Shown in pieces: positions 63,866-64,000 of a stretch of DNA of 64,000 nt (positions are counted from its first letter, which is position 1; each line of letters opens with the position of its first letter). Source of the DNA: Pectinophora gossypiella (taxonomy: Eukaryota > Arthropoda > Insecta > Lepidoptera > Gelechiidae); NCBI RefSeq assembly GCF_024362695.1, contig NW_026063253.1, positions 496,001-560,000 on the forward strand, in the 5' to 3' direction. Made by a program: the position numbers and the translations under genes. The notes under the pieces are model-generated. The model had not been told where the DNA came from, searched no databases, and saw only the letters and a program-made list of their open reading frames with translations.

Positions 63866-64000
63866 ACATAATAATAATAATTTACTTATTACGTTGGTTT
63901 CCTCATGATTTCCTTCACCGCTGAGCACGTGATAATCATTTATGATCGAAACATAAATTCGGAAAAAACATTCGACAATCATTATTTTAGGCCTGTGCTG

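Overview
The window looks like nuclear DNA of a moth or butterfly (Lepidoptera). It is AT-rich and intron-rich, has no operons, and is dominated by short interspersed, truncated repeats. These include tRNA-headed SINEs, 3'-truncated non-LTR retrotransposons (RTE-like and others), and palindromic MITEs with flanking duplications. The order-level call rests on repeat types I know from lepidopteran genomes and could not be checked by search.

Only one host protein-coding gene can be supported. It lies on the minus strand, from a start codon at 33883 down to a last recognised splice donor at 20874. Eight exons (70, 66, 154, 206, 167, 199, 110 and 167 bp) join in frame through GT-AG introns to give 379 residues plus two bases of the next codon. 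The product is a secreted acid-sphingomyelinase-like phosphodiesterase of the SMPDL3 type. The C-terminal exon or exons (roughly 60-75 residues by family length) were not found. Its GNH motif reads GHSD and the His that normally follows WTGD is absent, so catalysis may be altered or lost.

Layout. 1-12.8 kb: intergenic, with MITEs, a (CA)n run, four copies of a ~255-bp tandem repeat, LINE 3' ends (one keeping a C2H2 zinc-finger C-terminus) and SINEs, two with clear target-site duplications. 12.80-18.81 kb: a TIR transposon carrying a second copy of itself, in opposite orientation, at an internal AATT, which makes a palindrome of about 5.6 kb. 19-33.9 kb: the SMPDL3-like gene with repeat-filled introns. 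33.9-64 kb: intergenic, with more RTE-like 3' ends, SINEs, MITEs, a perfect 31-bp-arm hairpin, a (GCGT)n(GT)n run and a long tandem-unit repeat at 60.6-62.05 kb.

The genes do not work together as a system: there is one gene, and the rest is transposon debris. The points most worth a second look are the nested self-insertion (12803-18805) with its repeated internal motif, and the altered active site of the phosphodiesterase. No CRISPR array, rRNA, functional tRNA gene, or virus or toxin gene was recognised.
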